In this document: piece after piece, positions 16,609-24,045 of the stretch
Numbering within the stretch: position 1 is the first letter of the stretch
How the letters are laid out: each line of letters opens with the position of its first letter
Source: UBA1231 sp045652765
Lineage (GTDB): Bacteria > Bacillota_I > Bacilli_A > ML615J-28 > CAG-313
Length of the DNA: 35,202 bases
Reading direction: 5' to 3'
Assembly: GCA_045652765.1 (NCBI GenBank)
Contig: JAZOLG010000056.1
Location: 1 to 35,202, forward strand
Program-made: the position numbers and the translations under genes
The notes under the pieces: generated by a model
Told to the model about the DNA's origin: nothing
Seen by the model: the letters and a program-made list of their open reading frames with translations, nothing else
Database searches by the model: none

Positions 16609-16637
16609 TTTACAAATATAATAAAGTATGATATAAT
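16609..16637 (+). promoter_or_regulatory. Promoter of the two-repeat lipoprotein gene
   Basis: TTTACA (16609-16614), 17-bp spacer, TATAAT (16632-16637). It starts 15 bases after the potD stop, so the lipoprotein can be expressed separately from the pot operon. Confidence 0.75.
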
Positions 16638-16665
16638 ATAATAGATGAAAAAAGGGAGAGGACTT

Positions 16666-18003
16666 ATGAAAAAGGTATTAATATTTATTTGTTCATGTTT
16701 TTGTCTTTTTACACTCGTAGGATGCCGTAGTGTAAGTGAATTAACAAAAGCTGTTGATGAATTAGAAGGTAATAACTATACAGTTTATTATCAAACACAT
16801 AAAAATGTTACTTATGGTATAAAAGAAGTAAGTGATGAAAAAGATGAATATTTAATAAAACAAAATGGTACACAAAGTATTGTTAGTACATGGAACGATG
16901 AAGGAACAAGATTTGATGTATTTTCAGAAATAAAGGATGAAAATGTTGAGATTTTTAAAGGTAATGGAAGATATTGGGAATTCGATCACACTGAAACTTT
17001 AGAAGAATATGCTCCAGTTGAAATTTTACCAAATGTGGAAATTAATGAAGAAAACTTTATCTATGAAGATAAAATTTGGGTAGGTAATGTTGAATTAATT
17101 AATACATATTTAAAAGATTACTTTAATGAAATGGCTCAAGAGTTTGATTCTTATAAAGGTTTTATTGACGCTGAAATTTCATCTTTAGTTAATAAATATA
17201 ATGTAACTTTAGTTAATAATAAAATTTCTAAAATTGAATTTGATTATCAAGTATTAGTTACTTTTGTTAACAAAACAGTATTAACTATTTCAGGCACAAT
17301 TACAGCTGATTATTCTGATATCAATGCTACTGTAATTAATAAACCTGAAGGTGTATTAGATTTATCTTATGCTTTAAAACCAACTGATAATTATACAGCA
17401 GAATTATATTACGATTTAACAATGCCATCTGAAGATGAAAATGCATCAACTCCAGGTATTGGTGCTCAATTTACATTAAAACAAGATGGTAATAAAATTC
17501 TTTGTAGTGTAGGAAATCAACATGTTTATATTGAGGAAACTGAAGACGATTATTTAACTTATGTTTATAATGGTACTAGATGGATGGAACAATATGTTGA
17601 CGTTGAAGAATTAAATCAAATCGTTGAATATCCTGAATTTGGTTATACTGAAGAATTCTTTGAATATATTGATGGCTATTATTTTGGTAAAACATATAAA
17701 ATGAATATGGCTTTAGATGAATACTTCGAAGAAATTGAACAACAATTTGTGGATTTAATTAAACAAGAATATAAAGCAGAAATCAAAAAGATTGAAACTG
17801 AAACTAAGAAAAAGGTAACAGTTGCATGTGAAGCATTAGTTACTGAATATATTATTCAAGTAATTGATAATCAAATCGCAGGTGTTATGTGCGAAATCAC
17901 AATTAAAGGTACTTTTGGTGATGAAACAATAACATATGTACAATCTTTAGCATTATTGTTCTCTGATATTAATAATACAGTTGTTGAAAAACCAAAATTA
18001 TAA
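16666..18003 (+). CDS. Lipoprotein with two related halves, function unknown
   Basis: 445 residues from ATG 16666, chosen over the in-frame ATG 16645 because GGGAGAGG (16654-16661) is correctly spaced only for the former. Lipobox LVGC gives Cys20 after a short Cys-rich hydrophobic signal. The mature part seems to be a duplication: residues about 37-229 begin NNYTVYYQ and end with YSDINATVINKPEG, while about 242-444 begin DNYTAELYY and end with FSDINNTVVEKPKL; each half contains a RYWEF- or RWMEQ-type motif. The halves are strand-rich and acidic, resembling LolA/LprG-like lipoprotein folds in general character, but no family is recognised. It is probably outer-face membrane-bound. Own promoter and terminator. 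Confidence 0.82.
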   Translation: MKKVLIFICSCFCLFTLVGCRSVSELTKAVDELEGNNYTVYYQTHKNVTYGIKEVSDEKDEYLIKQNGTQSIVSTWNDEGTRFDVFSEIKDENVEIFKGNGRYWEFDHTETLEEYAPVEILPNVEINEENFIYEDKIWVGNVELINTYLKDYFNEMAQEFDSYKGFIDAEISSLVNKYNVTLVNNKISKIEFDYQVLVTFVNKTVLTISGTITADYSDINATVINKPEGVLDLSYALKPTDNYTAELYYDLTMPSEDENASTPGIGAQFTLKQDGNKILCSVGNQHVYIEETEDDYLTYVYNGTRWMEQYVDVEELNQIVEYPEFGYTEEFFEYIDGYYFGKTYKMNMALDEYFEEIEQQFVDLIKQEYKAEIKKIETETKKKVTVACEALVTEYIIQVIDNQIAGVMCEITIKGTFGDETITYVQSLALLFSDINNTVVEKPKL

Positions 18004-18014
18004 AATGATTAATA

Positions 18015-18047
18015 AATACCAAAGCAATGGCTTTGGTATTTTTTTTA
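18015..18047 (+). terminator. Rho-independent terminator after the two-repeat lipoprotein
   Basis: Stem AATACCAAAGC (18015-18025) with GCTTTGGTATT (18030-18040) and eight or more T. Confidence 0.92.
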
Positions 18048-18056
18048 CTAAATATT

Positions 18057-18064
18057 CATAAAAT
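18057..18064 (+). promoter_or_regulatory. Possible sporulation (SigE/SigK-type) -10 element
   Basis: CATAAAAT matches the CATANNNT -10 of mother-cell sigma factors; GTATT at 18036-18040 is a possible -35, though it lies in the preceding terminator. No SigA-type box is seen between the terminator and the start at 18080. Weak, based on short motifs. Confidence 0.25.
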
Positions 18065-18079
18065 TATTTAGGTGATTTA

Positions 18080-18796
18080 ATGATATATTTAGTTTCTATT
18101 TCTAGTGAAAATATAAAAGATTATAAAGACTATAACAAAATAATTGATGATATTAAAAATAAAATATTATCAAAAGATAAAGTGATAATAATTACATCTC
18201 CATGTAAAAATTTATCAGAACAACAACTTGAAGATCTACTAAAACGAAATATAAATGAATCTAAAAATATTATTGATAATGTGTTAATATTAAAAGAAGT
18301 AGAATCATCAAGTTATCTAAGTATCTATTTAGAATTAAATAATTCCAAAAACATATTGTTATTACCACATCAAATTCCAATTGTATGTGATCAAAAAATA
18401 GAATATATAGAGTTTAATAATATAATGTATAATTTAACAAAATGTCAATGCTTAATAATACCTGGAAATTACGGTATTAATCGTAATCTAAATTATATAT
18501 ATTATACAACTGATTCACCTGAAACATTAATGTTTTATATATATAAAGAGTTTCTTAAAAGAAAGTATAAAGTATCAGCTCATATATATAAACAAGTAGA
18601 ACAAATCCAATCTTTTGATGAATTGGATTATCCAACAGGTAAAAAAATTGAACACATAAAACTTAGTGAAATCAATAAATATAATAAAATATTAGCCAAA
18701 TATATGTTAGAAGATCTTATTGAATGTATAAAAGTAAATAAATTAAAACTAACAATTGGTAATAAATTTTTACAAGGTACAACTATATCAGTATAG
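18080..18796 (+). CDS. Degenerate aspartokinase-like protein (amino acid kinase fold), tentative
   Basis: 238 residues, very AT-rich with many ATA and AAT codons, RBS TAGGTGATT. I see a faint match to the catalytic domain of aspartate kinase: a strand-turn VIIITSPCKNLSEQQLEDLL in place of VVVSAMGKTTDxL, then LIIPGNYGINRNLNYIYYTT where aspartokinases have the PGF-G---TTLGRGGSDTT loop, and a C-terminal part SEINKYNKILAKYML followed by NKLKLTIGNKFLQGTTIS resembling the ISYxE--GAKVLHPR--VPIRV--GTLI order. The N-terminal KFGGTS and the GGSDTT phosphate-binding residues are missing, so kinase activity is unlikely. In Bacillus an aspartokinase gene (dapG) is in the dipicolinate operon, and a spore-coat gene lies just downstream here, so a spore-linked remnant or pseudo-enzyme is possible. 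The homology is by eye only. Confidence 0.6.
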   Translation: MIYLVSISSENIKDYKDYNKIIDDIKNKILSKDKVIIITSPCKNLSEQQLEDLLKRNINESKNIIDNVLILKEVESSSYLSIYLELNNSKNILLLPHQIPIVCDQKIEYIEFNNIMYNLTKCQCLIIPGNYGINRNLNYIYYTTDSPETLMFYIYKEFLKRKYKVSAHIYKQVEQIQSFDELDYPTGKKIEHIKLSEINKYNKILAKYMLEDLIECIKVNKLKLTIGNKFLQGTTISV

Positions 18797-18852
18797 GTAA
18801 TTAAATAGTCAATAATCAATAAATGTAATAGTATACAATACGAGGTGATGAA

Positions 18853-19137
18853 ATGACAATATTGATTGGTCAAATAACGCCTATTGAACAAAACATGTAT
18901 AATATACCAAATTATTTAGAAATAAAGAATGTTTGTAAATTAGATAAAAAAGAAATATATACAATATATATAATAAATACTAAAATAAACGAATTTGGTT
19001 TAGTCTTTGGAACTGATATTATAATAGACGAATTATTAATAACTTATAACATTAACAAAGTGTTTTATAAGTTAGATAACACAGAATATTTATTAAATGC
19101 TTGTTCATACTATGGTGTTAATGTCTATCCTCTTTAG
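18853..19137 (+). CDS. Small hypothetical protein, 94 residues
   Basis: A clear start (CGAGGTGATGAAATG) and a 94-codon ORF ending at TAG 19135-19137. No signal peptide, no membrane helix; predicted alternating strand and helix, with FGLVFGTDIIIDELLI in the middle and CSYYGVNVYPL at the C-terminus. The composition (Ile, Asn, Tyr) matches the preceding gene. TATACAAT at 18832-18839 resembles the SigE -10 CATACANT, so it may be sporulation-controlled. The family is not recognised. The last codons and stop are part of a 10-bp hairpin (TGTCTATCCT / AGGATAGACA). Confidence 0.62.
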   Translation: MTILIGQITPIEQNMYNIPNYLEIKNVCKLDKKEIYTIYIINTKINEFGLVFGTDIIIDELLITYNINKVFYKLDNTEYLLNACSYYGVNVYPL

Positions 19138-19157
19138 GATAGACATCCCTCGTATAA

Positions 19158-19183
19158 AAAATAGGTGCAGCTGCACCTATTTT
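19158..19183. terminator. 26-bp perfect palindrome between convergent genes
   Basis: AAAATAGGTGCAG (19158-19170) is followed directly by its reverse complement (19171-19183). It carries T-rich sequence on both strands, so it can act as a terminator for the plus-strand 94-residue gene and, read from the other side, for the coat gene. Confidence 0.6.
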
Positions 19184-19200
19184 AAAAGTGATGGTATAGG

Positions 19201-19230
19201 AAGAGAGTCATATTTTAATATGACTCTCTT
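19201..19230. terminator. Long hairpin, likely bidirectional terminator
   Basis: A 14-bp perfect stem, AAGAGAGTCATATT (19201-19214) with AATATGACTCTCTT (19217-19230) and a 2-base loop, lies 9 bases beyond the stop of the minus-strand coat gene. The forward side has the better T-rich tail. Confidence 0.6.
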
Positions 19231-19239
19231 ATTTTGTAG

Positions 19240-19635
19240 CTATTGAATATCGCCACAAAGAGTACAATTAATTGAGTCAAAACATTGAATACCACAAATA
19301 CAAGATACTTTAATTGTAATAGTATTAGGCGTACAAGTTAATGTACCTTCTTCCAAAGTTAAAAGTCTTAATACAACAGTATCGTCACCATTAACATTTT
19401 CAATACGGAAGAAATTTGCGGTTGTTGTTCCATCTAAAGTAGTTGGAACTTCTAATCTACCATTACAAGTGTATACCGCAATTGGTTTAGTATTGAACAT
19501 TGGTGAGAAAATGCATGTATTACAAGAATTTTCATTAATTAATTGAATTGCTTCTTTTTGCATTTTATCAATACGTTTTAATAAGTCTAAAATTGTACCT
19601 TTATTTGTAGCAGTTTGAGTAATTACACAAGCCAC
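19240..19635 (-). CDS. CotY/CotZ-family spore coat protein
   Basis: 131 residues with ten cysteines, including NSCNTC (about 36-41) and the C-terminal cluster SCICGIQCF then NCTLCG. The core FFRIENVNGDDTVVLRLL, followed by a TITIKVSCICGIQCFD strand, matches the Spore_coat_CotZ family (CotY/CotZ of Bacillus, the crosslinked crust or exosporium proteins that self-assemble through disulphides). The N-terminus has a helical stretch in place of the Bacillus sequence. Start is GTG (19635-19633) with GTGAGGTG upstream. It stands alone on the minus strand, convergent with the 94-residue gene. Its presence implies that the host sporulates or descends from spore formers. Confidence 0.82.
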   Translation of the reverse strand: MACVITQTATNKGTILDLLKRIDKMQKEAIQLINENSCNTCIFSPMFNTKPIAVYTCNGRLEVPTTLDGTTTANFFRIENVNGDDTVVLRLLTLEEGTLTCTPNTITIKVSCICGIQCFDSINCTLCGDIQ

Positions 19636-19657
19636 AATAACACCTCACTTTCACTAA

Positions 19658-19666
19658 TATTTTATG
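19658..19666 (-). promoter_or_regulatory. Possible SigK/SigE -10 of the coat gene
   Basis: On the minus strand CATAAAATA matches the CATANNNTA -10 of SigK, 22 bases before the GTG start. No convincing -35 (AC for SigK) at 16-17 bases; weak evidence. Confidence 0.3.
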
Positions 19667-19691
19667 ATAATAGAGTAGAATGGACTGTGGA

Positions 19692-20459
19692 TTACCCCAA
19701 TATTAAAATAATTATACCCAATAGTAAAGTATATATTGAAAAACCAATTAATGATTTTTTACAAATAATATTGTAAAACCATCTTATACTAAAATATGTT
19801 GTGATAAAAGTAACAAAGAAACTAATTAAATAATATACAAGCAATGTTGAATCAATCATTATTATATTTGGTATTGATAATACAAAACTACCAGTGCTAA
19901 CAATCAAATACATTAAAAATGAAAAATCTAAAATCTTTTGAATTTTGATGCCACTTATAAGACCGCTAGTCATGACTGTACCCATTCGGCTAATACCAGG
20001 TATCAATGCAATGCTTTGAGAAAAACCTAAACTCAAAGCATTAAAATTATTTATCGTGTTTATTTTTGTTTTATCAATTAAACATGAAGAACATATTAAT
20101 AATATAGATGTTACTAATAAGGATATACTAATATAGAAAGTTGAAAGAATGGTTTTTTCAAGATAAGACTTTACAAAAAAGCCAATAATAATAGTTGGAA
20201 TTGATGCAATTATTAATTTTTTTATAAGAGATAAATTAAAAAAAGTTTCTTTGAAAGAAAGCCGTTTAGTAAACATAAAAAGAAAAATAGCAATCATAGA
20301 AGCAAAGTTTAGAAAGATTTCTAAAGTTAAATCATTGCTATCAATTTTTAAAAAATTTTTAGTTATTAACATATGACCACTACTACTGATAGGAAGTGGT
20401 TCAGTAAATCCTTGAATTAAACTAATAATAATATATTTAAGAAGTTCTTTAAAATGCAT
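19692..20459 (-). CDS. uppP: Undecaprenyl-diphosphatase UppP (BacA family)
   Basis: 255 residues, polytopic membrane protein that dephosphorylates undecaprenyl pyrophosphate to recycle the cell-wall lipid carrier (and can give bacitracin resistance). The first catalytic motif is QGFTEPLPISSSGH near the N-terminus with the essential Glu and Ser residues; the second is PGISRMGTVMTSG, where the usual PGxSRSG has Met in place of the second Ser. Several hydrophobic helices follow. I chose ATG 20459 because AGGTGA (20465-20470 on the minus strand) is spaced correctly for it; the in-frame GTG nine bases upstream overlaps that site. It is short for the family (about 270). Being next to the coat gene it may be a sporulation-stage paralogue, an inference. 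Confidence 0.88.
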   Translation of the reverse strand: MHFKELLKYIIISLIQGFTEPLPISSSGHMLITKNFLKIDSNDLTLEIFLNFASMIAIFLFMFTKRLSFKETFFNLSLIKKLIIASIPTIIIGFFVKSYLEKTILSTFYISISLLVTSILLICSSCLIDKTKINTINNFNALSLGFSQSIALIPGISRMGTVMTSGLISGIKIQKILDFSFLMYLIVSTGSFVLSIPNIIMIDSTLLVYYLISFFVTFITTYFSIRWFYNIICKKSLIGFSIYTLLLGIIILILG

Positions 20460-20527
20460 AAATATCACCTATAATAAACTATGAAGATATTTATGATTTC
20501 ATGTATATAATTTAATAATAATAGTAT

Positions 20528-20556
20528 TTGAAAAAAACTTAAAAAAGTAGTATAAT
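20528..20556 (+). promoter_or_regulatory. Promoter for the 20586-24017 run
   Basis: TTGAAA (20528-20533), 17-bp spacer, TATAAT (20551-20556). Genes downstream are spaced by 4 bases or less or overlap, so one transcript probably covers five of them. Confidence 0.8.
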
Positions 20557-20585
20557 AATAATGATTAAAGAAATGAGGTATTTTT

Positions 20586-20954
20586 ATGATTTTAGCAATG
20601 ACTTTAGAAGTATACTTAGCCCTAGTTGCAATTGGTGTGTTTATTGCGGCGCTACTAGGTGTTGGGATTTGGAAATTTATTATTGTTTGTAAAAAACAAA
20701 GAAAACGTAATAAGAAATCAAAGGGTGCTGTTGAACAAAATGAAGCAGTATTAATTTTTGGTGGAATTGAAAATATTATTGAAACAAGTAGACAATTAAA
20801 TAGAATATTAGTAAAAGTTCACAATAAAGCTTTAGTACAATTTGATGTATTAAAAGCTATGAATATTGGAACACAAATTACAGGTAACATTATTAAATGT
20901 TCATCTGAAAAATTAGCTATTGCGCTTGAAAATGTTAAAAAGTTAGGAATGTAA
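20586..20954 (+). CDS. Membrane-anchored EIIB-like protein lacking the phosphorylated cysteine
   Basis: 122 residues. One N-terminal membrane helix (about 8-34), a basic linker (KKQRKRNKKSK, 36-46), and a C-terminal domain (about 53-120) that resembles the glucose-family PTS EIIB fold: IFGGIENI matches the conserved FGGxENI start, and the strand-helix order that follows is kept. In EIIB proteins a Cys in CxTRLR accepts phosphate from EIIA; here the corresponding stretch is SRQLNRI with Gln70 at the Cys position. It therefore cannot act as a standard phosphocarrier. It is 4 bases upstream of pepV. Such proteins occur in low-GC lineages with no assigned role; sensing or structural use of the fold is a guess. 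Confidence 0.72.
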   Translation: MILAMTLEVYLALVAIGVFIAALLGVGIWKFIIVCKKQRKRNKKSKGAVEQNEAVLIFGGIENIIETSRQLNRILVKVHNKALVQFDVLKAMNIGTQITGNIIKCSSEKLAIALENVKKLGM

Positions 20955-20958
20955 GAAA

Positions 20959-22317
20959 ATGATTAATTTTAAAGAATTAGTTAATAAGTATAAAGATGAA
21001 GCAATTAAAACACTACAAGAGTTAGTTCAAATTAATAGTGTATTAGACTATGAAACGGTAACAGAAAATGCACCTTTTGGAAAAGGCATTAATGAAGCAT
21101 TAATGTATATGTTAAATAAAGCAACTAATGATGGATTTAAAACATTTAATGATGATGGATATGTTGGTGTAGTTACAATGGAAGGTGAAACGAGTGAAAA
21201 AATTGGTATTTTAGGTCACCTAGATGTTGTGCCTGTTGGTGAGGGTTGGACATATCCTCCTTTTAGTGCAGAAATTGTTAACGGAAAGATGTATGGCCGT
21301 GGAACAATGGATGATAAGGGACCAACTATTGCATCATATATTGCTTTGAAAATATTAAAAGATAATAATGTTAAATTAAACAAAACTGTTGAATTAATCT
21401 TAGGAACTGACGAAGAAACAGGATGGCGTGGTATTGAACATTATACAAAAAATTATGAATTGCCTAGTGTCGGTTTTTCACCAGATGCAGAATTTCCATT
21501 AATTCATGGTGAAAAAGGTATAGTACGTGTTGTAATGAAAGGTTTACCAACTAATGGATTTACATTAAAAGGTGGAAACATTTTTAATGCTGTAATTGGT
21601 AAAGCTCACGCAACAACAGATATTGATTATAGTGATGAATTTGAAGAATACTTATCAGAAAATAATCTTACAGGTTCAGTGGAAATTAAGAATGGATTAT
21701 TTGAATATACAATTGTTGGCAAAAGTGCTCACGCAATGGAACCACACAAAGGTATTAACGCCGGAACTCATCTTGCTGTTTTCTTAAATAAATTCTATAA
21801 TCACCCAACTCTTAAATTTATTGCTAATGCTGTTCATAATGATTATAACATGCAAAAACTTGGTCAAAAAACTACTCATAAGGTAATGGGTATTATTACA
21901 AATAATGTCGGTATTATGGACTTTAATGAAAATGAATCAAAATTTACTTTTGATATACGTTATCCAATTGGATTTAGTTTTGACTATTTCAAACTTGCAT
22001 TACCAAATATTTTAGCAGTATATGATATTAACTGTGAAATTGTTGAACACAAAACTCCCCACTATATTGACATTGAAGATAACCTAGTAAAAACACTATA
22101 TAATGTTTATGTCAAATATACTGGTGATACAGTGAATAAACCATGTACTATTGGCGGTGGAACATACGCAAGAGCACTTAAACATGGTGTAGCATTCGGA
22201 ATGGAACTTCCAGGAGAACCAAGCGTTGTGCATCAAGCAGATGAATATTTAGATATCGAAAACTTCCTAAAAGCTATCGCAATTTATGCAGAAGCTATTT
22301 ATGAATTAGGTAAATAA
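20959..22317 (+). CDS. pepV: PepV-type dipeptidase (M20 metallopeptidase)
   Basis: 452 residues, usual for PepV (about 470). Cytoplasmic dizinc dipeptidase with broad specificity, releasing amino acids from imported peptides. Visible: first metal site GHLDVVPVGEGW, bridging aspartate in YGRGTMDDKGP, the catalytic Glu in GTDEETGWRG, SPDAEFP, and the C-terminal metal His in VVHQADEYL. The central lid domain contains HAMEPHKGINAG. The start follows the EIIB-like gene after 4 bases with only a weak AGGAATG, and the stop is one base before trmB. Confidence 0.92.
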   Translation: MINFKELVNKYKDEAIKTLQELVQINSVLDYETVTENAPFGKGINEALMYMLNKATNDGFKTFNDDGYVGVVTMEGETSEKIGILGHLDVVPVGEGWTYPPFSAEIVNGKMYGRGTMDDKGPTIASYIALKILKDNNVKLNKTVELILGTDEETGWRGIEHYTKNYELPSVGFSPDAEFPLIHGEKGIVRVVMKGLPTNGFTLKGGNIFNAVIGKAHATTDIDYSDEFEEYLSENNLTGSVEIKNGLFEYTIVGKSAHAMEPHKGINAGTHLAVFLNKFYNHPTLKFIANAVHNDYNMQKLGQKTTHKVMGIITNNVGIMDFNENESKFTFDIRYPIGFSFDYFKLALPNILAVYDINCEIVEHKTPHYIDIEDNLVKTLYNVYVKYTGDTVNKPCTIGGGTYARALKHGVAFGMELPGEPSVVHQADEYLDIENFLKAIAIYAEAIYELGK

Positions 22318-22318
22318 A

Positions 22319-22963
22319 ATGCGTAGAAGAAATATTAAAAATGCAACAGAAAAACTAAATAAATTTGATGAAATAATGATCTTTAATCCAAAAGAATATA
22401 AAGGTCAAATGAAATCTTTATTTCCAACAGACCAGCCAATTCATTTAGAAATAGGAATGGGTAAAGGTAAATTTATAATTGGACTTGCTAGAAAAAATCC
22501 CAATATTAATTATATTGGTTTTGAAAAGTATGATAGTGTCATCTTACAAGCGGTTAATAAAGCAGAAGAAGCACATTTAGCCAATTTAAAAATGATGAGT
22601 GCTGATGCATCAAATTTATTAGATTATTTTGAAGAAGGTGAAATAGATAAAATATATCTAAATTTTAGTGATCCTTGGCCAAAATCAAGACATGCTAAAA
22701 GAAGATTGACATCACCAAACTTTTTAAAATTATATGAAGTAGTAACAAAAAAACCAACTGAAATAGAATTCAAAACTGATAACAGAAAATTATTTGAATA
22801 TTCATTAGTCACATTTAATGAGTGTGGTTACAAGTTTGTAGAGTTATCATTAGATTTACATAAAGATGCAATTGATGAAAACTTCGAAATTGTAACAACG
22901 GAATATGAAGATAAATTTAGTAGTATGGGTAATCCAATTTATTATGTAAAGGTTGTGAAATAA
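22319..22963 (+). CDS. trmB: tRNA (guanine-N7)-methyltransferase TrmB
   Basis: 214 residues, the standard bacterial TrmB length. It methylates G46 in the tRNA variable loop with SAM. The SAM loop is HLEIGMGKGKF, the acidic residue after the second strand is in YIGFEKYD, and the family signature NFSDPWPKSRHAKRRL lies mid-protein, followed by EFKTDN. The start lies one base after the pepV stop, and the TAA stop shares a base with the next ATG. Confidence 0.95.
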   Translation: MRRRNIKNATEKLNKFDEIMIFNPKEYKGQMKSLFPTDQPIHLEIGMGKGKFIIGLARKNPNINYIGFEKYDSVILQAVNKAEEAHLANLKMMSADASNLLDYFEEGEIDKIYLNFSDPWPKSRHAKRRLTSPNFLKLYEVVTKKPTEIEFKTDNRKLFEYSLVTFNECGYKFVELSLDLHKDAIDENFEIVTTEYEDKFSSMGNPIYYVKVVK

Positions 22964-23472
22964 TGAAAAAAGTATATGTAGGATCAACCAATAATAATAA
23001 AGTTCAAGCTGTAAAAAATGTTTTTGAACCATATGGATATGAAGTAATTGGTATGGAAGTTGATTCAGGTGTATCTGCTCAACCTAAAAATGATTTAGAA
23101 ACAATTACAGGAGCTGAAAATCGTGCACAACAATTACCAACTGATGGACTCAGAATAGGACTTGAAGCAGGTATTGAAATTTTAAAAGATGAACTTTATC
23201 TAACAAATTTTGGTGTATTAATTTGTGAAGATGGTAAAGTAATTAGAGCAGGTGGCACAAGATTTGTTTTACCTGAAGAAATTAAACAAGCAATTTTTGT
23301 TGATGGCTTGGAATTAAGTGATGCTATGGATAAATACTTTAGCTTTAAAAATGCTAAACATAATAGTGGAGCAATTGGTTATTTTACAAAAGATGTTGTA
23401 AAAAGAATCGACATTTTTGATCATATTGTAAAATTATTATATGGAAGTTATTTATATCAAGGAGAAAAATAA
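22963..23472 (+). CDS. DUF84 NTPase (inosine/xanthosine triphosphatase, YjjX-like)
   Basis: 169 residues of the DUF84 family, whose members (YjjX) hydrolyse ITP/XTP and so keep damaged purines from nucleic acids. Seen: VGSTNNNKVQAVKNVF at the start (substrate loop), SGVSAQPKNDLETITGAENRA, GLEAGI (acidic metal residue) and AGGTRFVLPEE. It is linked by one-base overlaps to trmB before it and the DJ-1 gene after it. Nucleotide-pool cleaning is inferred from the family. Confidence 0.86.
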   Translation: MKKVYVGSTNNNKVQAVKNVFEPYGYEVIGMEVDSGVSAQPKNDLETITGAENRAQQLPTDGLRIGLEAGIEILKDELYLTNFGVLICEDGKVIRAGGTRFVLPEEIKQAIFVDGLELSDAMDKYFSFKNAKHNSGAIGYFTKDVVKRIDIFDHIVKLLYGSYLYQGEK

Positions 23473-24017
23473 TGAAAGGATTAATTTTACTTGTAAATGG
23501 TTTTGAAGAATCAGAAGCCATTATAACAATTGATTTATTAAGACGTGCAAATATTGATATTGACTTAGTATCTCTTACTGATAGTTTAAATGTAACTAGT
23601 AGCGGTAATATTACAGTTTTATGTGACAAAGTTTATAGTTTTGCTAAACTTGAAGAATATAATTTCTTAGTTATTCCAGGCGGCAAAGCAGTGTTTAATT
23701 ATCACTTAGATAGTTTATTAACAAAAGAAATTGTTGAATATTTCATGAACAAAAATTTAGTGGTTGCAGCTATATGTGCAGCGCCAATGATTCTTGGCAA
23801 ATATGGATACTTAAAAGATAAACATTTTACTTGTTTTCCAAGTTGTGAAGAGGATCATTTCGGTGGAATTTATGAACCAGAATATGGTGCGATTCAGGAT
23901 GGCAATATTATAACAGGTAAAGCGTGTGGTACAACATTTGATTTTGCTCAAACAATTATTGAGGCAGTACTTAATACAGAAGTTGCTGAAAATGTAATAA
24001 ACAAAGTTTATTATTAA
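23472..24017 (+). CDS. DJ-1/PfpI superfamily protein (YajL-like)
   Basis: 181 residues, the DJ-1/ThiJ fold. The nucleophile elbow AAICAAPMILGK gives Cys102, and Glu15 in NGFEESEA corresponds to DJ-1 Glu18, which lowers the Cys pKa. GKACGTTFDFA near the end is also typical. Members act as glyoxalases, deglycases or chaperones; the exact activity is disputed in the field and not decided by sequence. It is the last gene of the run starting at 20586; no clear terminator follows before the T-box transcript. Confidence 0.88.
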   Translation: MKGLILLVNGFEESEAIITIDLLRRANIDIDLVSLTDSLNVTSSGNITVLCDKVYSFAKLEEYNFLVIPGGKAVFNYHLDSLLTKEIVEYFMNKNLVVAAICAAPMILGKYGYLKDKHFTCFPSCEEDHFGGIYEPEYGAIQDGNIITGKACGTTFDFAQTIIEAVLNTEVAENVINKVYY

Positions 24018-24045
24018 TTTTAAACAAAAAGATTATACAATTTGA

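Noticed and set aside
16645..16665. Upstream ATG for the two-repeat lipoprotein
   Set aside because: Its codons contain the GGGAGAGG ribosome site, and the lipoprotein signal fits a start at 16666.
18628..18891. Minus-strand 87-codon ORF across the 18796-18853 gap
   Set aside because: It overlaps both plus-strand genes, has no Shine-Dalgarno and no family likeness.
20460..20468. GTG start for uppP nine bases upstream
   Set aside because: It overlaps AGGTGA, which is positioned for ATG 20459.
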